Shown one piece after another: positions 8,472 through 11,209 of a stretch of DNA of 11,209 nucleotides (its first letter is position 1; every line of letters begins with the position of its first letter). Under the pieces are notes generated by a model that was not told the origin of the DNA, made no database searches, and was given only the letters and a program-made list of their open reading frames with translations. The stretch comes from Actinomycetota bacterium (GTDB lineage: Bacteria; Zhuqueibacterota; Zhuqueibacteria; Residuimicrobiales; Krinioviventaceae): assembly GCA_011682565.1 (NCBI GenBank), contig JAACEJ010000050.1, forward strand, positions 1 through 11,209, in the 5' to 3' direction. The translations under genes were made by a program, and so were the position numbers.

Positions 8472-8906
8472 TTACAGACGCAGAGAAAAGTTTTTATCCA
8501 CATTTTTCTCCATATCAACTACAATTTGACCATCGTTTGGGGAGAGAGAGAGAAAATAGCGTTCAAGAGGTTTTTTGGCAGGTCCGGCAAAGTTCACTCC
8601 ATCCATATTGAATTTTGAACCATGACACGGACAATCAAATTCAATCGCTAAATCCGGAGAAAGTGAAGCATGAGAGGAATTGTTTTTTTTAACCGTGCAG
8701 CCAAGATGCGTGCAGACGGCGGAAAGAGCATAAAAGCGGTTCTCCTTTCGGACGATGAACAGACGCAAATTAGCCGGAAATGTCATGCCATCCCTGAACT
8801 TTTGCGGATGTCCTATTTTATGTCTGCCCGGCGATTTTACAAGACCGTCGGGGAGAAGAAAATGCACGCTATCCAGGTGCAGATCATCCCGGTCGATAAA
8901 ATGCAT
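8472..8906 (-). CDS. Rieske 2Fe-2S protein, cluster-binding part
   Basis: 144 residues from the internal ATG. The two Rieske boxes are clear: C65-T-H67-L-G-C70 and C92-P-C94-H95-G-S97. C65, H67, C92 and H95 should ligate the cluster, and C70 with C94 should form the disulfide typical of high-potential, quinol-oxidising Rieske proteins. The lead-in KIGHPQKF and FYALSAVCTHLG fit the bc1/b6f (QcrA/PetC) group better than dioxygenase ferredoxins. This part has no signal or membrane segment. Just upstream, in the same frame and separated only by TGA-CAA, an ORF encodes a basic stretch and one membrane helix, the normal Rieske N-terminus. A GGAG 9 nt before the ATG could allow separate initiation. 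No cytochrome b gene is present, so the partner complex is unknown. Stop TAA. Confidence 0.88.
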   Translation of the reverse strand: MHFIDRDDLHLDSVHFLLPDGLVKSPGRHKIGHPQKFRDGMTFPANLRLFIVRKENRFYALSAVCTHLGCTVKKNNSSHASLSPDLAIEFDCPCHGSKFNMDGVNFAGPAKKPLERYFLSLSPNDGQIVVDMEKNVDKNFSLRL

Positions 8907-8909
8907 TTG

Positions 8910-9053
8910 TCAAAACTCCATTGCAGCTTTCAGAATTGTAAAAATGAAAACAAACCCCAGGCTCAACAATACAGGCATCCAATACATTTTTTTCCTTCGG
9001 CCAGCCATTTTCCGGCCAGGAAAGGTGGCAAATATCTTAACAAAAACATCCAT
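8910..9053 (-). CDS. Short single-helix membrane ORF, apparent N-terminal anchor of the Rieske protein
   Basis: 47 codons, from ATG at 9051-9053 to TGA at 8910-8912. It has an amphipathic lead (MDVFVKIFATFPGRK), a basic cluster AGRRKK at 17-22, and one hydrophobic helix at about 25-42 (MPVLLSLGFVFIFTIL). It lies in the same reading frame as the Rieske domain; reading through TGA and CAA would give a 193-residue protein with the usual order of basic lead, single helix, then Rieske domain. An in-frame TAA lies 6 nt before the ATG, so it cannot start earlier. The ribosome binding site is weak; codon 23 (ATG) has a better one (AAGGA). It may be a separate anchor subunit, part of a readthrough product, or a remnant cut off by a nonsense change or sequencing error. 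Confidence 0.55.
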   Translation of the reverse strand: MDVFVKIFATFPGRKMAGRRKKMYWMPVLLSLGFVFIFTILKAAMEF

Positions 9054-9080
9054 GGTGCATTAACGCTGGCAAGTTCCACA

Positions 9081-9115
9081 TTTTCGCCTGCGGACACACC
9101 AGGAAAAGGCGAAAA
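9081..9115. repeat. Inverted repeat upstream of the Rieske reading frame
   Basis: TTTTCGCCT (9081-9089) and AGGCGAAAA (9107-9115) are exact reverse complements around a 17-nt loop. On the minus strand this sits 28-62 nt before the start of the anchor ORF, in what would be its 5' leader. No function can be assigned; a leader hairpin or a chance palindrome are both possible. Confidence 0.4.
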
Positions 9116-9165
9116 AAGAATGCGGTTCATGTTTTCACATCACGTCACTGCATTTAAGAGTGGTG

Positions 9166-9220
9166 TTACAGGATTTCGGTTGTCAGGCGTCGGCCTGACA
9201 ACCGGATTAATCTCCTGTAA
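9166..9220. repeat. Nested perfect palindrome downstream of the DUF1080 gene
   Basis: The inner stem CGGTTGTCAGGC (9177-9188) pairs exactly with GCCTGACAACCG (9193-9204) around GTCG. The outer arms TTACAGGA (9166-9173) and TCCTGTAA (9213-9220) are also perfect, with short unpaired stretches between. It begins 9 nt past the minus-strand stop of the 9230-9856 gene, so it could terminate or stabilise that transcript. There is no T-run after the stem. Its composite design resembles a REP or mobile palindromic element more than an ordinary terminator. Confidence 0.65.
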
Positions 9221-9229
9221 AAATAGTCT

Positions 9230-9856
9230 CTATTTCGCGCTCAAATCGCGGTAGAATAAATCTTTCGCCTCAACTTTCTGATCGGTATTATGACCCTGGA
9301 TGGCGAAATGACCCTTGGTATATTCCGAATCGTGATAATCCGTCATTAACTTTTCATTCACCCAAATCTGAATGTGGTCGCCGACGGCTTTGACACGCAT
9401 GGAAAACCACTCGTTGTCTTTGGTGATAAGTTCGGCAGCCTTGCCGGTTGGCGTGCCGGGTTTCCACAGCCAGCCGGTGAAGGCCTTGCTGTGATTATCA
9501 ATTTGTGCTTCGTAGCCGCGCGGAAATCCATCCGGATTATCTTCCGGCGGATTGCAACGAAAATAAAGTCCGCTGTTGCCACCGTCGCTGATACGAAATT
9601 TCCCTTTTACTTCCAGATCGGTCAGCACCGGGTCGGCATAAATGTGACCCATGCCGCCTCTGCCAACGAGAACGCTGTCTTCCACATCCCATTTTGCTTT
9701 ACCGCGCACAAACCAGCCGTCCAGGTTCTGGCCATTGAAAAGCGAAACCCATTGGGGTTCCTGTGTTTGCGTTGTCGCTTTTTCCTCACTCTTTTTTGAT
9801 GTACAGGAAAACGTAAACGACAAAGCCAAAACAGCGATTAAAATTAGTTTCCTCAT
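9230..9856 (-). CDS. DUF1080 / 3-keto-disaccharide hydrolase-type lipoprotein
   Basis: 208 residues from the chosen start. GAGGAG lies 4 nt before this ATG, and starting here puts a proper export signal first (MRKLILIAVLALSFTFSC); a 23-codon upstream extension would bury it. C18 is the likely lipidation site, though the residues before it (T-F-S) are not ideal. A linker (19-34) leads to one domain with the family's typical opening WVSLFNGQNLDGW (36-48), then DGGNSGLYFR (91-100), GYEAQID (114-120) and WFSMRVKAVGDHIQIWVNE (150-168). The family has a concanavalin-like fold; characterised members act on 3-keto-glycosides, but many are untested, so substrate and activity are unknown here. It is probably a periplasmic or surface-facing sugar-processing lipoprotein. 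It stands alone, with no sugar transporter or oxidoreductase beside it. Stop TAG. Confidence 0.9.
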   Translation of the reverse strand: MRKLILIAVLALSFTFSCTSKKSEEKATTQTQEPQWVSLFNGQNLDGWFVRGKAKWDVEDSVLVGRGGMGHIYADPVLTDLEVKGKFRISDGGNSGLYFRCNPPEDNPDGFPRGYEAQIDNHSKAFTGWLWKPGTPTGKAAELITKDNEWFSMRVKAVGDHIQIWVNEKLMTDYHDSEYTKGHFAIQGHNTDQKVEAKDLFYRDLSAK

Positions 9857-10263
9857 GATTCTCCTCTCTCTTAGATTTGTAAAGACGTTCCTTCGTTTCA
9901 GTTGATTAAATGCAAAACATTTCAACTTTTCAGATATATAAAATAATACAAAAGAAGATGAAAATCCAGTGAATTGATTTTATTTTTTAAAAAATACGTG
10001 CGACGATTGTTCCGGCCAGATTTAGGTACTTCGACAGGCTCCAGAGATGCGTCCCACGTTTAAGTACAATGATCAGTTGCATTTTATCAAAAATATTTAT
10101 ATAGTACCAGAGCGATAGATATATTTGAATTGTTTGCTTTTAATTTATTCTCAACGATAGCAAAATAAAACAGGAAATAAAAGTCAGAATGATTTGGGAC
10201 AAAATAATTCTTTAATGGCCGTAGAAACAATAACCTTAATTAACCAACCCGGAGGACTGTTCG
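9857..10263. other. AT-rich divergent intergenic region
   Basis: About 407 nt between two divergent genes; it should carry both their promoters and leaders. A plausible plus-strand promoter lies at 10077-10105. No convincing minus-strand promoter was found for the lipoprotein gene. At 10026-10041 the string GTACTTCGACAGGCTC resembles one arm of a common dispersed intergenic palindrome, but no matching second arm follows, so it may be a remnant. No ORF here has a ribosome binding site or recognisable product. Confidence 0.5.
10077..10105 (+). promoter_or_regulatory. Candidate sigma70-type promoter for the thymidylate-synthase-like gene
   Basis: TTGCAT (10077-10082), a 17-nt spacer and TATAGT (10100-10105). 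The -10 box matches five of six consensus positions, the -35 box only TTG. It would leave a leader of about 150 nt before the ATG at 10264. The region is AT-rich, so a chance match is quite possible. Confidence 0.25.
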
Positions 10264-11088
10264 ATGAACGGAAACATTCCAACACTCTATGTTCATGGCA
10301 AGAATTTAGCTGAAGCCTGGGAAAAGGCCGTTTTAGCCTGTTGGGAAAAAGGGGTTCCCATAAAAACGGAATACGACAAACCCGACGATCCGCCAAGCAA
10401 GGATTGCACAATGATGTGGACGGTGGACGATCCGTTTGCCGAACCGCGCATCCATCGTGCTTTTCCGGGCGGCCTGGACGATCTGGAAGTTTACCGGCAG
10501 GAAGTGGTCGATGGCGTTCATGATCACTGGATTGCACCGGAAGAAGGCAAGTGGACGTACACCTATCACAAAAGATTATTTGATTATGAGATCGAAGGCC
10601 GGACGGTCGATCAGATTAATTATATTATTGAAAAACTGGCAAACGCCGGTCATTCACGTCGTGCGCAGGCCATCACCTGGCACGTCGGACTTGACCCTCT
10701 CACCTACGACCCGCCCTGTTTACAACGTGTGTGGTGCCGAATACTGCCCAACGAGCAAGGCGATCTCATCCTCAGTATGAACAGCCACTGGCGTTCCCGC
10801 GATGCCTACAAAGCAGCCTATATGAACGCCTTTGCGCTGACGGATTTGCAGCGAATGATTGCGGAACGAATCAGCGAAAAAATCGGGCAACCGATCCGCG
10901 TTGGCCGTTACACCGATATTGCCGACAGCTTTCATATTTACGGTTCGTACTTTGAGGATTTCAACGGCTTTTTGCAAACTATTGAAAACCGCACTTTTGA
11001 GCAACGCACCTGGAACAGCGAATTTGCGCAGCCGATGTTTGAGGATGGAAAGGAGAGGTTGCGCAGGGAGAAAGAAGAAGGGAGATAA
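10264..11088 (+). CDS. Thymidylate synthase family protein, archaeal-type layout
   Basis: 274 residues; GGAGG 8 nt before the ATG, stop TAA. The C-terminal half matches the thymidylate synthase core: SRR (131-133; phosphate-binding arginines), PPC with C152 (catalytic cysteine), W176-R-S-R-D180 (counterpart of QRSxD), N188 (pyrimidine recognition) and DSFHIY with H224 and Y226. W97-TYTYHKRL matches the WxxxYG-type segment. By known family chemistry these enzymes methylate or hydroxymethylate dUMP or dCMP using a folate. The N-terminal ~90 residues do not look like the E. coli ThyA start; the PPCLQ, RRAQAITW and NAFALTDLQ stretches recall archaeal/methanogen-type enzymes. With N188 retained a dUMP substrate is likely, but hydroxymethylation cannot be excluded. 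The last ~15 residues are highly charged. No dihydrofolate reductase gene is nearby. Confidence 0.88.
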   Translation: MNGNIPTLYVHGKNLAEAWEKAVLACWEKGVPIKTEYDKPDDPPSKDCTMMWTVDDPFAEPRIHRAFPGGLDDLEVYRQEVVDGVHDHWIAPEEGKWTYTYHKRLFDYEIEGRTVDQINYIIEKLANAGHSRRAQAITWHVGLDPLTYDPPCLQRVWCRILPNEQGDLILSMNSHWRSRDAYKAAYMNAFALTDLQRMIAERISEKIGQPIRVGRYTDIADSFHIYGSYFEDFNGFLQTIENRTFEQRTWNSEFAQPMFEDGKERLRREKEEGR

Positions 11089-11209
11089 TGAAAAAAAGAT
11101 ATTCAAGAGGGAGAGTAGCACTACAGCGCAACTTTACTATTGCGCCATTAAGAATAATTTCTTATATTATGCCTCGAGAGGTAGATGAGAGAGAAAGGAG
11201 AAGCAATTT
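11089..11209 (+). other. Spacer after the thymidylate-synthase-like gene, with possible short ORF
   Basis: 121 nt with no firm gene. An ATG overlaps the preceding stop (TAATG at 11086-11090) and opens a frame that stays open to the window edge, about 40 codons beginning MKKRYSRGRVALQRN. It has only a poorly spaced ribosome binding site and resembles nothing I know. A small inverted repeat, GCGCAA (11126-11131) and TTGCGC (11140-11145), could form a weak hairpin. Confidence 0.35.
11194..11200 (+). promoter_or_regulatory. Strong ribosome binding site at the right edge
   Basis: AAAGGAG followed by 9 nt (AAGCAATTT) to the end of the window. This is the expected distance to a start codon at about 11210, so another plus-strand gene probably begins just outside. 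It would lie about 121 nt downstream of the thymidylate-synthase-like gene and may be co-transcribed with it. Confidence 0.5.

Noticed and set aside
8910..8912. Genome-wide recoding of TGA to an amino acid
   Set aside because: No complete gene here stops with TGA, but a 2146-codon frame and the other genes are free of internal TGA, and Trp is encoded by TGG. This fits the standard code, so this TGA is a local matter.
8850..8912. Selenocysteine insertion at the Rieske TGA
   Set aside because: The site is next to the membrane helix, away from any redox motif, and no clear stem-loop at the expected place downstream was seen.
8670..9254. 194-codon plus-strand ORF across the Rieske gene
   Set aside because: It is antisense to the clear Rieske motifs and the helix ORF, has no ribosome binding site, and its protein resembles nothing.
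9857..9925. N-terminal 23-codon extension of the DUF1080 lipoprotein
   Set aside because: The internal ATG at 9854-9856 has GAGGAG just upstream and begins a proper export signal; the extension would bury it.
9857..9990. Minus-strand promoter for the DUF1080 gene
   Set aside because: Several TATA-like strings occur in this AT-rich stretch, but none has a -35 box at a sensible distance.
1..11209. CRISPR arrays, tRNA, rRNA, insertion sequences, phage genes
   Set aside because: No regularly spaced repeats, cloverleaf, rRNA core sequence, transposase motif or terminal inverted repeats were recognised.

Overview
The window reads as chromosomal DNA from a bacterium of the FCB superphylum, probably one of its lesser-known lineages (Calditrichota, KSB1 or Ignavibacteria type). 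The strongest pointer is the last ~95 residues of the giant protein, a Por/type IX secretion sorting domain opening with the FSLSQNYPNPFN signature common in those groups. PKD, cohesin, dockerin-like and Ycf48-type modules in one exported protein fit the same groups. The phylum is an inference; there is no rRNA or other marker gene here.

Positions 100-8247 (minus strand) hold a tight three-gene cluster, read from right to left: a membrane-anchored or exported protein with an SH3-like domain inserted in an Ig-like domain (7420-8247), a cohesin-domain lipoprotein (6562-7398), and a 2146-residue exported mosaic protein (100-6540). The gaps are 21 nt each and each gene has its own Shine-Dalgarno sequence, so they are probably co-transcribed. 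The giant protein carries a laminin-B-like region, Ig-like, carboxypeptidase-regulatory, YfaP-like, PKD and two Fn3-like domains, two vWA domains flanking a seven-bladed Ycf48-like propeller, two cohesin-like domains around a dockerin-like segment, and the type IX sorting domain. A cell-surface assembly built from cohesin-dockerin type contacts is a reasonable hypothesis.

Positions 8472-9053 (minus) encode a Rieske iron-sulfur protein whose N-terminal membrane anchor is separated from the cluster domain by an in-frame TGA. The short anchor reading frame (8910-9053) and the Rieske domain (8472-8906) share one frame, with only TGA-CAA between them. This is a split gene, a readthrough case, or a broken gene or sequencing error.

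Positions 9230-9856 (minus) encode a DUF1080 / 3-keto-disaccharide hydrolase-type lipoprotein. A nested perfect palindrome lies just downstream, at 9166-9220. An AT-rich 407-nt divergent intergenic region follows. On the plus strand, 10264-11088 encodes a thymidylate-synthase-family protein with all main catalytic residues but an archaeal-type layout. The right edge (11089-11209) is a spacer ending in a strong ribosome binding site for a gene that starts just outside the window. No tRNA, rRNA, CRISPR or transposase was seen.
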